Assembly (NCBI GenBank): GCA_947626545.1
Contig: CANQSS010000013.1
Coordinates: 1-44,974, forward strand
Length of the DNA: 44,974 bases
DNA from: an uncultured Akkermansia sp.
Lineage (GTDB): Bacteria > Verrucomicrobiota > Verrucomicrobiia > Verrucomicrobiales > Akkermansiaceae
Reading direction: 5' to 3'
Made by a program: the position numbers and the translations under genes. Within the stretch, counting starts at the first letter, position 1. Each line of letters opens with the position of its first letter. Shown here piece after piece: positions 6,025 to 15,000 of the stretch. The notes under the pieces were generated by a model. The model did not search any database and was not told the DNA's origin. It worked only from the letters and a program-made list of their open reading frames with translations.

Positions 6025-8478
6025 ATGGCTGACGGTCAAAAAACTGAAATTATTGCAACCCTATCTACGCGCTACGACGGCAAGGGTGCTGCGGATGCCA
6101 AGCGGGATCTGGAGGACCTTGCAGCGGCGCAGCAAGAGGCCAACAAGCCCGCTGCAAGCGGTGCGCAAACGGTCGCACCAGCTCAAGAGAGCCTACCTGC
6201 CGCAACGGGGCGCGACCGGGAAATCCAAAAAAGCGAGCTGCTCAAAAAAGCCATGCAGCTCGAAACGCTCACGCGGCGTGAACTGCGCGCAGAAATCGTG
6301 CGCCTCACCAGCGCGCTCAAAAGCTCTGCTGCCGCCGGAAATACCGAGCAATACGCCAGACTCAAGCGTGAGCTTGAGGGTGCGAAGCAAGCGATGGAAC
6401 GACTCAACACGGCCAGCAACATGAGCACGGCAGCCCTCGCCGGGCAAGCGCTCACGGGCATGAATATGGCCAACTCAATCAGCTCGCTGGCGGAGAAGGC
6501 GCACACAGGCACGCTGAAGGTGGGTGACTTGACCAACGGTGTGATCGGCCTCACAATGGCGATGAAGGCAGGGCTCGGTCCCATCGGCCTCGTGATGATG
6601 GCTGTGCAGGGCTTGCAGCTCGCGTGGGATTCGTACCAAGAAGCGCAGAAGGCCGCCGTGCGTGAGCAAGACAGGCAAGCCAAAATCGCGCGAGATTATG
6701 CCGAGGGTCAGCGTGCCTGGCGAGCAAAAATTGACGAGCGCGATGCGGCCGATCGCAAGGTGCGCGTAGCCGCCATGAAGCAGCAACTCCAGCAGGAAGC
6801 GGAGGCGCAAGAAGAGGCGCTCAACAACGATCGCAAGTCGCACGAGCAGATCCGCAAGATGGACGAGATCGAGGACCAGCGCAAGATTGCCAATATCCGC
6901 ACGCGCCTGGATACGCAGCTCAAAATCATCGCGGAGGAGGAGAGAGCCGGAGAGCTCACCTCGAAGCAGGCTGCCGACAAGTCTCGAGCTGCTGAGGATG
7001 CCGCACAGGCCGAAATTGACGCGGCCGAGATAGCCTCCCTGCAACGCCAAAAGTCCGAGCACGAAGTCAACATGCAGTCGGCCAAGGATGCTGCGGATGC
7101 CCTCAAGCAGCAGCTCGACGCACAGCTCACTCCGTACGAGGCGTTGCTCAACTCGGACCTCCCGACGCCGGAAGAGTACCAGGCCCTCATCTCACGCGTC
7201 GAGGCTGGGCTTGGCACCGCCGAGGATGAGCGCAAGGACGATGAGCTTGACCGCAAGACGAAGCTGATCGCGGAGCAGATGGCCAAGGCCGGAATCTACA
7301 TCGGCTCGTCGGCAAGCGAGGTGATCAACTGGCTCGGTGAACTCAAGCAGATCCGTTCCGAGACCCAGAAGCTCATCGACAGCTACGAGCAACAAGCGAC
7401 GGATTCGCAGAGGGCCTTGGAGCTGGACGATCAGGAGATCGCGGCCAAGCGCGATCAACTGGAGGTGACCAAGGCTGCAACCGCTGCCAACCGCGAGACA
7501 GAGGACGCTGCACGCCTCCGTGAGTCCATCGCGAAGTCCCTCGGTGATCTCGACCAGCGCTACAAGGTCTCGCGCTCATATGCCCAGCAGAGCACGGGCA
7601 CGGAGGCTGCTCGGATTGAGGCAGATCGCCAGGCACTTAAGGAGCGCCGGCAGGAGCTGCTGCGCATGAAGCGCACACCGAATTTGCCCAAGGACATGTA
7701 CGATCAAATCAACGCGGCTCTTAAGGCGACCAACGACGAGATCCGGGGCATGCAAGCTGAGTTTTCGCGCGCGCGCGTGGGTGCGCAGAAGTCGCTCCGA
7801 AATTGGCAGCCGCCGGACCTCAAGACCTCCAACAAGACCCTGTCCGGCAACCTCAAGGCGATGGAGCAAGCCTACGCCCAAGCCGCCAAGCGCATGGAGC
7901 GTGCTGCCGCCCGCGGCGATGACCAGGGCATGGAGCGCGCGAAAAAAACGATGGCCGGCCTCGGTGCGAAAATCGAGGAGATCACGGGCAACACCGGCAA
8001 GATGCTCGCCGAGTACCAAGCCAATATCGCTGCCGCCACGAAAATCCGACTTGGAGCCAAGGGCGACGGCCTCACGGCTGACCAGGCGCAAGCCAACAAG
8101 GTGCGCCGCGAATTCGGTCTCAATGACCGTTTCAAGGGGCGAAAGCAAAGGACCGTGCGCCGTGACGGCGACTTGGACGAAGAGACCGATCGCCGGAAGT
8201 CCACGCCCTCTCCCTTCCGCCAACGCCAGCAGCGCCAGCCCGCCCAGCCGCAGACAGCTAAGGCCCCCGACATGCAGCCGGCCACCAAGGCAGCAACCGA
8301 TGCCGCCAACAACACGGAGCAACTCACCCAGCAGGTGCAGCAGCTCACCTCGGCGCTGACGCAGCTCGCCAGCGCTTCCGGCCAGCTCGGCAGCTCGACG
8401 TCCTCCGCCATTAAGGCCGTGCAGCAACAAGTCGCCAAGATTCAACAGCAAATCGCCTCCATCAAAACACGCCTGTAA
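6025..8478 (+). CDS. phage tail tape measure protein
   Basis: 817 residues, nearly all alpha-helical and Ala/Gln/Glu/Lys-rich with long coiled-coil stretches (residues about 210-360 and 480-640). A hydrophobic region lies at about 135-205 (GVIGLTMAMKAGLGPIGLVM), as expected for a tape measure that sets tail length and inserts into the host envelope. A Gln/Pro-rich linker at about 730-755 precedes a final coiled coil that reads QQLTSALTQLASASGQLGS. It follows the cassette insertion and precedes the hub-like gene by 4 bp, the normal tail order. No peptidase motif was noticed. Confidence 0.75.
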   Translation: MADGQKTEIIATLSTRYDGKGAADAKRDLEDLAAAQQEANKPAASGAQTVAPAQESLPAATGRDREIQKSELLKKAMQLETLTRRELRAEIVRLTSALKSSAAAGNTEQYARLKRELEGAKQAMERLNTASNMSTAALAGQALTGMNMANSISSLAEKAHTGTLKVGDLTNGVIGLTMAMKAGLGPIGLVMMAVQGLQLAWDSYQEAQKAAVREQDRQAKIARDYAEGQRAWRAKIDERDAADRKVRVAAMKQQLQQEAEAQEEALNNDRKSHEQIRKMDEIEDQRKIANIRTRLDTQLKIIAEEERAGELTSKQAADKSRAAEDAAQAEIDAAEIASLQRQKSEHEVNMQSAKDAADALKQQLDAQLTPYEALLNSDLPTPEEYQALISRVEAGLGTAEDERKDDELDRKTKLIAEQMAKAGIYIGSSASEVINWLGELKQIRSETQKLIDSYEQQATDSQRALELDDQEIAAKRDQLEVTKAATAANRETEDAARLRESIAKSLGDLDQRYKVSRSYAQQSTGTEAARIEADRQALKERRQELLRMKRTPNLPKDMYDQINAALKATNDEIRGMQAEFSRARVGAQKSLRNWQPPDLKTSNKTLSGNLKAMEQAYAQAAKRMERAAARGDDQGMERAKKTMAGLGAKIEEITGNTGKMLAEYQANIAAATKIRLGAKGDGLTADQAQANKVRREFGLNDRFKGRKQRTVRRDGDLDEETDRRKSTPSPFRQRQQRQPAQPQTAKAPDMQPATKAATDAANNTEQLTQQVQQLTSALTQLASASGQLGSSTSSAIKAVQQQVAKIQQQIASIKTRL

Positions 8479-8482
8479 AGTC

Positions 8483-10048
8483 ATGCCCACCGTCATCCTC
8501 GATACCTCCAACCTCGCTGCTGAGGGCCTCACCGCCTGCACGCTCAGCCAATCCGCACTAGGGGGCTCCACGCTCTCCCTCGAACTCGCAGGCGATTTTC
8601 TCCCGAGCAAATTTGCCGACATGCAGCCCATCGCGCTGTTGCACGGAGGGAAGGTGCTCTTCAACGGCCGCATCACGTCCATCGCTTTCGCCAATGAGGG
8701 AGGAGTCCGACGGTGGGCCATCGAGGTGCAGGACTACTGGTACCTCTTCGACAACCAGCCGGCCGCCGCCCAACTTGCGGAAATCAAGCAGCAGCAGCAA
8801 GCAGGCAGTTCCTCCCTGCGTAAAGCGCTGAGCAATATGACCCGCTCCTGGGCCGATCTGTCGAGGCACATCCAGATTTCCACCGGAGGTGGGTGGACCT
8901 GCGACGCTTCCGGCAATCCCCTCAGCTCCGGCCGAGTGCACATCGACGTGAGCAAGGCCAACTACTCCCTCACCCCGACTATCGCGCGAGATCGCGTGTA
9001 CACCACCAGCGAGCTCTTGCGGATGATGAGCGAATGCAACCCGGATTGCCTCTTCATCTCCGGCCACAACGGCACGATCTCCGTGCAATCCTTTGCCCGG
9101 CTCTCCTCCCTCTCTCTACCCCTCTCTTCCCTCACCTCCGCTCAGCTCTCCCCCGACAGTCGCGACAAGCCAACCGGCGTCTGCGTCACCCTCGCACTAC
9201 AAAATTCCGAGACCGGCCTCGGCCCGATGTACTACCGCACCTACCCGCAGGGCGTCTCGCTGGAGAGCACAGGCCTGCGCGTTTTTTCAGCCACGGTCTC
9301 CGTCTCCGGGTCCATTGCCTCCAACTTCATCACCGCCGCTCTCAACCACCTCTACAACCAGGCGGTGGCGTGGTATACGGCCGTGAAACCTCTTCAGCAC
9401 GTCGGCAGCGTGTCCACCAAGCTCTCAAACTTCCCGACAGGAGCCGATTCCCCACTGGGCAAGAGACTTGCCATCACCGGCGGTCCCTCAGAGTGGGGCT
9501 CCATGTTCGCTCCGGTCTCCGCGGTGGATTGGGACTTTTTCACCGGCGATGTTACGCTCACCCTCGGCAAGGACGTAGCCGAGCCGATGCTCCATGAAAT
9601 CGAGCCGGATGAGTTGAGCGGCGGAGGCGGCGAAGAATCGATGGACTCCGAGGCTAGCGATCACTCGCGCAGCGCTTCGGCGAGCGCATCGCAGAGTACG
9701 TCTGAGAGCATGAGCGCCACATTCTCGCAGAGCTCCAGCCAGAGCAGCGACCTTTCCTTCAGCATCGATGGCAGCGAGGACCAGAGCGAGAGTAAGACAG
9801 CGAGCCAGACGGCGAGCCATTCCGAAAGCATCGACTTCTCCTCGTGCATCCAGGAGAGCAAGTCCGATGTCTGTGACTGCCGCTCAAATTGGACCAAGGC
9901 CCAGAACAAGATCAACGAGATTATCTCCACTGTCAACCGGCACAGCGAGTACTTCACGGATACGCTGCACCCGCAAATAGAGCCGGTGGAGTTCGTCAAC
10001 GGCGACCTCCCCGTGCCCGTCTTTTTCACGCTACCCGATATCGATTGA
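8483..10048 (+). CDS. tail hub/baseplate-like protein with serine-rich tract
   Basis: 521 residues directly after the tape measure. The first 380 residues are beta-rich and open with strands (STLSLELAGDF, PIALLHGGKVLFNGRITSI) typical of gpD/gp44-type hub proteins that cap the tail tube. Residues 386-456 (bases about 9640-9850) are an extreme Ser-rich tract with Ala, Gln, Asp and Glu, mucin-like in composition. A short cysteine-containing helix and a beta tail follow. Hub proteins do not normally carry such a tract. The next gene encodes a glycosyltransferase, so the Ser residues may be glycan acceptors. The hub assignment rests on position and general look. Confidence 0.5.
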   Translation: MPTVILDTSNLAAEGLTACTLSQSALGGSTLSLELAGDFLPSKFADMQPIALLHGGKVLFNGRITSIAFANEGGVRRWAIEVQDYWYLFDNQPAAAQLAEIKQQQQAGSSSLRKALSNMTRSWADLSRHIQISTGGGWTCDASGNPLSSGRVHIDVSKANYSLTPTIARDRVYTTSELLRMMSECNPDCLFISGHNGTISVQSFARLSSLSLPLSSLTSAQLSPDSRDKPTGVCVTLALQNSETGLGPMYYRTYPQGVSLESTGLRVFSATVSVSGSIASNFITAALNHLYNQAVAWYTAVKPLQHVGSVSTKLSNFPTGADSPLGKRLAITGGPSEWGSMFAPVSAVDWDFFTGDVTLTLGKDVAEPMLHEIEPDELSGGGGEESMDSEASDHSRSASASASQSTSESMSATFSQSSSQSSDLSFSIDGSEDQSESKTASQTASHSESIDFSSCIQESKSDVCDCRSNWTKAQNKINEIISTVNRHSEYFTDTLHPQIEPVEFVNGDLPVPVFFTLPDID

Positions 10049-10051
10049 GCC

Positions 10052-11971
10052 ATGTTCGACGCCACCATCACGCTGCCGCCTCCGCCTCCCCGCCGCAAGC
10101 CCGTTGCAGGGTCCCTGCGGCCCCCCGGCAACCCGTATTTCCCGCTGCCCCTGGGCTGCAAGCGGCTCCTCGTCCTTTCCAACGTGGAGGCTGGGTTCAG
10201 GCTTCCACCGCTGCAGGACGGCGATTGCCTCATCCATTTCAACAGGGCCAAGCATTTCCAGCAGGCGTTGGAGCTCGGCCGTTTTCGCGAGCGTGTGCGC
10301 CATGTGCTGTTCGTTCGCGGCGAGGATGCGGAGGCAGGGCTGTTTTTCTGGCCGCCGGCGCTCAAGGGCTTCAGCGCGGTGGTCACCATTCGGGCGCACC
10401 AATACAACCACCTGCCGTGGTGGACGGAGTACCGCAAGGCCGGGGGAGCCAACCCGTCGAGCGGGTTCGCGATTGCCAATTTACTTCGGCATTATCACCC
10501 GACGCTGCCGATCTGGCTCGTTGGTTTTTCGCCGGGCACCAACGCCTCTTTTCGCGCGCCGGTGCACCAGTGGTCGGTGGAGGCTGCATGGCTCGCCGCC
10601 GGGCAAGGGGAGTTCCGGCTCTACCCGCTGGAGGTCGCGCCGCCCAAACCCATCGCCGACCTCCGGCTGCGCCTGCTCATTTGCACGTGCAAGCGCTACC
10701 GCGACCGGCGTGACGCCCAGCGCGCGACCTGGCTCACCCGGCTTCCCGGCTGGGTCTCCTACACGTACTTCATGGGTGGGGAGGAACCTCCCGATCCCGA
10801 CGAGACGGATGTGCTGTGGCTGCCCGGCGTGGACGACTCCTACCTCGGGCTGCCCACCAAGGTGATGGCGGCCTTCGCGGAGTCGGCCAAGGATGACTCA
10901 TGGACCTGGATCGGCAAGCTCGACGACGACGCCTACCTGGTGCCGGAGCGCCTGCTGCCGGTGCTCCAACCGCCTGCCGAGTTTGTAGGCCGTGCCCGCC
11001 GCGGTGGCAAGTGGGCTCCCGGTGGCCCCGGCTACTTCATGACCCGCCCGGTGTTGACTGACCTGCTGGCTCACGCTGACCAGGTGCCTCCGACGGGGGC
11101 TGAGGACTACCAGATCACCGGGTTCATCGCCCAGCTCGGGCACAAGATGACTGACTGCCGCGCGCTGCTGCCCTACCGCTCGGAGGGGTTCCCGACCCCC
11201 GACAACGACGCCATTTGCACCTCCAACATTTTGCCGGAGATGATGCTCTCTCACTTCCCGGCCATGCCCCCGGACGCTCGGACCACGGTGCACCAGATTT
11301 GGGTCGGCAACCCCCTCCCGGACAATCTCGCCAAGTGGGTCGAGGGTATCCGCAGTGGCGCGACGGCCGCCGGATGGGAGCACCGTCTCTGGGACTGGCC
11401 GGCCCTCCGCGACCACTTCGCCAAGGACCCGCTGACCCCATCCCTCGCCACCCTCATGGAGCTTGCCCCGGAGCCGCGCACCTATGGACTCGTTTCGGAC
11501 TACTACCGCTTCGCCCTGCTTGCCGAGCCCTTCGGCGCCGGCACCATGTACCTGGACACCGACTTCGTGCTCGACGGTCCCTGGCCGGAGCTCCCCACCG
11601 AGGCCGACCTCTACCTCATGACCGAGCGCACCAACACCAACTTCCGGGCCTCCGGCGCCTTCTGGCTCCCACCGCGGCACTCCAACGCCCCCTTCGCCAC
11701 CGCCCTGCAAGCCCTCCGCAAGCGCTTTGCAGAGGTCTTTCCGTCTCCCCTCACCGCCGACGCCATCAACCGCGTATACGCCCACACCTCCGTGCTCAAC
11801 ATCTTCGGCCCCCACTTCCTGCGCCGCATCCCCTACCGCCAATGGGACGCCAACCTCGTCCGCGCTGCCTTCTTCCCCTACGCCCTCCTCTCCCACTCCA
11901 CCTGGCACATCCCCTCCCGACTCTACCACTTCGCCACCGCCGCCTGGTCCCACATTCCCTCAACTACCTAG
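10052..11971 (+). CDS. three-domain phage glycosyltransferase (GT29-like + GT31-like + GT32-like)
   Basis: 639 residues. Domain 1 (about 35-195) recalls sialyltransferase-like GT29 proteins: DCLIHFN, HVLFVRG, then PSSGFAIANLL and IWLVGFSPG. Domain 2 (about 205-405) looks like a GT31/Fringe-type beta-1,3-glycosyltransferase with WIGKLDDDAYLV (Asp291-293, metal and sugar-nucleotide binding), GGPGYFM and a later EDYQITGF. Domain 3 (about 412-600) looks like GT32 (DXD sugar-binding family): HQIWVGNPLPDN, then YGLVSDYYRFALL and YLDTDF (Asp502-x-Asp504). One polypeptide with three sugar-transfer folds could build an oligosaccharide, perhaps on the virion. It is the last gene before the CRISPR array and is 3 bp from the hub-like gene. 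Domain 1 is the least certain. Confidence 0.6.
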   Translation: MFDATITLPPPPPRRKPVAGSLRPPGNPYFPLPLGCKRLLVLSNVEAGFRLPPLQDGDCLIHFNRAKHFQQALELGRFRERVRHVLFVRGEDAEAGLFFWPPALKGFSAVVTIRAHQYNHLPWWTEYRKAGGANPSSGFAIANLLRHYHPTLPIWLVGFSPGTNASFRAPVHQWSVEAAWLAAGQGEFRLYPLEVAPPKPIADLRLRLLICTCKRYRDRRDAQRATWLTRLPGWVSYTYFMGGEEPPDPDETDVLWLPGVDDSYLGLPTKVMAAFAESAKDDSWTWIGKLDDDAYLVPERLLPVLQPPAEFVGRARRGGKWAPGGPGYFMTRPVLTDLLAHADQVPPTGAEDYQITGFIAQLGHKMTDCRALLPYRSEGFPTPDNDAICTSNILPEMMLSHFPAMPPDARTTVHQIWVGNPLPDNLAKWVEGIRSGATAAGWEHRLWDWPALRDHFAKDPLTPSLATLMELAPEPRTYGLVSDYYRFALLAEPFGAGTMYLDTDFVLDGPWPELPTEADLYLMTERTNTNFRASGAFWLPPRHSNAPFATALQALRKRFAEVFPSPLTADAINRVYAHTSVLNIFGPHFLRRIPYRQWDANLVRAAFFPYALLSHSTWHIPSRLYHFATAAWSHIPSTT

Positions 11972-12005
11972 CACATCCCCCTCACTTCCCCCCGCGCGAT
12001 ACACC
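11972..12005. other. 34-bp phage/array junction without a leader
   Basis: Only 34 bp separate the phage stop codon from the first CRISPR repeat. The stretch is C-rich (CACATCCCCCTCACTTCCCC at its start), not AT-rich, and shows no promoter, so it is not a normal leader. Its length is that of a spacer, but nothing like a repeat precedes it. Confidence 0.6.
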
Positions 12006-15000
12006 GTCGCCTCCTCACGGAGGCGTGAGTTGAAACTGCATTATGTCGGGATATAGAAGAGATTACAGCATGGTCGCCTCCTCACGGAGGCGTGAGTTGA
12101 AACTTGTTATGCGATCTACGAGAGGCAAGAAGATAACGTCGCCTCCTCACGGAGGCGTGAGTTGAAACTCTACCTGTCGCATGATGACGCCACCGCGGGT
12201 GAGTCGCCTCCTCACGGAGGCGTGAGTTGAAACAGCTCGGTGGCGTAAATGGAGCGCTCCGCCATTTGTCGCCTCCTCACGGAGGCGTGAGTTGAAACAC
12301 GGAGCTTCGCAAGCGCCATCTCTCGCTCGTCGGTCGCCTCCTCACGGAGGCGTGAGTTGAAACGCGCGCCACTGAGCAGCAGCTCTCTGCACCCCCGGTC
12401 GCCTCCTCACGGAGGCGTGAGTTGAAACCCCTGTTGCCGCCGGGGGCGCCGCCGGTGGTGCAGTCGCCTCCTCACGGAGGCGTGAGTTGAAACTATCGGG
12501 GGGCGCTGTCGATCAATAAGGATGCGAAGTCGCCTCCTCACGGAGGCGTGAGTTGAAACGGCTATGCTTTGAAAGTTGGCTTGGGTCCGGTGGGGTCGCC
12601 TCCTCACGGAGGCGTGAGTTGAAACCTTCATCGGTGAGCTGTGAATAGTCCACTCGGTAGGGTCGCCTCCTCACGGAGGCGTGAGTTGAAACAAGAAAAT
12701 TTTTGCAAAAAAAATCATGAAGGCTCGCGTCGCCTCCTCACGGAGGCGTGAGTTGAAACCACGATGTAGCGGCCCACAATGTTGCTGGGCCTCGTCGCCT
12801 CCTCACGGAGGCGTGAGTTGAAACGCAAAAACTAACGCTCGCAACCTCGAAACGGCATGTCGCCTCCTCACGGAGGCGTGAGTTGAAACGAGCACGAGGG
12901 AGACATGTTCCAGCATGCGCTTGCGTCGCCTCCTCACGGAGGCGTGAGTTGAAACTTGAGAGAATCCCGAAATATCGCGAGCCTCGCTTGTCGCCTCCTC
13001 ACGGAGGCGTGAGTTGAAACAACCGCCCGCGCCGTAGCTCTTCCAACAGCCCCCGGTCGCCTCCTCACGGAGGCGTGAGTTGAAACTCTCAATGCGCTCC
13101 ATGGCCTCCTCAACGAGCCAGTCGCCTCCTCACGGAGGCGTGAGTTGAAACTTTCGATGGCGGGTTCAGATTCCACGAACGACCCGTCGCCTCCTCACGG
13201 AGGCGTGAGTTGAAACTCCCGCATAGCGTCACCCAACGTTTGCGAGAGGTCGTCGCCTCCTCACGGAGGCGTGAGTTGAAACTTCCATTTTTCGTGAAGC
13301 ATCATTGGGGAGATAGTCGCCTCCTCACGGAGGCGTGAGTTGAAACTCCGGGGCTTCCGGGGCTTGCCCGTCGCCGATAGTCGCCTCCTCACGGAGGCGT
13401 GAGTTGAAACCTTGGCGTCCTTAATTTTTTCCTCCGTCGTTTTCGTCGCCTCCTCACGGAGGCGTGAGTTGAAACTCGCTCGGTGTGAACTCGGGAAAAT
13501 CGGCTATCAGTCGCCTCCTCACGGAGGCGTGAGTTGAAACTTTCGATGGCGGGTTCAGATTCCACGAACGACCCGGTCGCCTCCTCACGGAGGCGTGAGT
13601 TGAAACATTGTGGGCGATGGGGAGAAGCTGGAGGATGAGGTCGCCTCCTCACGGAGGCGTGAGTTGAAACGTGTCAAATATCTCCTTCGGATCAGAGGTT
13701 ACGCCGTCGCCTCCTCACGGAGGCGTGAGTTGAAACTTCGAGGGGAAAGAAAAGGGGAAAGCTATCAACAAGGTCGCCTCCTCACGGAGGCGTGAGTTGA
13801 AACTTCTCCATCTCCGCCGCCCTCTTATCGGCCTCTTGTCGCCTCCTCACGGAGGCGTGAGTTGAAACTCTTGAAGGTTGAATATGAATACGATTCTAAA
13901 AAAGTCGCCTCCTCACGGAGGCGTGAGTTGAAACGTCACCACCTGTGCTCGTATGCGCGAAAGGATTGTCGCCTCCTCACGGAGGCGTGAGTTGAAACAG
14001 GTTGATGGTCGTTGCTGTGTTGGGGTAAGCCAGTCGCCTCCTCACGGAGGCGTGAGTTGAAACCAACGGTGCCGACGCCGGCGTGGGAGGCGAAGAAGTC
14101 GCCTCCTCACGGAGGCGTGAGTTGAAACTTCGTCTTGCGTTTCACCTCGAGGATTTGCGCAGTCGCCTCCTCACGGAGGCGTGAGTTGAAACGTACGGGC
14201 AAGACTTCCACTCGTCGCGAAGCTCCTGTCGCCTCCTCACGGAGGCGTGAGTTGAAACTGCCGAGGGATAAAAGTAGTTTGGAAGGTGACAAGTCGCCTC
14301 CTCACGGAGGCGTGAGTTGAAACCGATGGGATAGAGAGTAGGAGAGTGCAGGAACGGTCGCCTCCTCACGGAGGCGTGAGTTGAAACATCCCGGATGATG
14401 AAGAAGATGAATGAAGTTGACCGTCGCCTCCTCACGGAGGCGTGAGTTGAAACTGTTTCCGGCGTAGTCCGTGTGGAAATTGGGCACCGTCGCCTCCTCA
14501 CGGAGGCGTGAGTTGAAACGCAATCAGCCTCCTTGCGGTTGCATCACCGGCTTGTCGCCTCCTCACGGAGGCGTGAGTTGAAACCGGAAAAGCTTGTACG
14601 AGTAAACGTTGAACGTCGTCGCCTCCTCACGGAGGCGTGAGTTGAAACGATCTCTTCCCCCGCGCGCAAAATACGCACTACACCGTCGCCTCCTCACGGA
14701 GGCGTGAGTTGAAACAACTCCAGCAAGGTCTATGTATCGTACGAAGATAGTCGCCTCCTCACGGAGGCGTGAGTTGAAACTGCGTTTTCGTCAGTGAGCT
14801 TGTCGACGATTGTTGTCGCCTCCTCACGGAGGCGTGAGTTGAAACTGATCTCTTCCCCCGCGCGCAAAATACGCACTAGTCGCCTCCTCACGGAGGCGTG
14901 AGCTGAAACCACCTTGACGGAATACCACGAAACAATCGCCGCTTGTCGCCTCCTCACGGAGGCGTGAGTTGAAACTTTACCACCTCATGCGGTTCACGCG

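Noticed and set aside
1..12005. Self-targeting: spacers matching the neighbouring prophage or the island
   Set aside because: I compared several spacers by eye with the phage and MuF genes and found no match. A full alignment was not possible, so this is not excluded.
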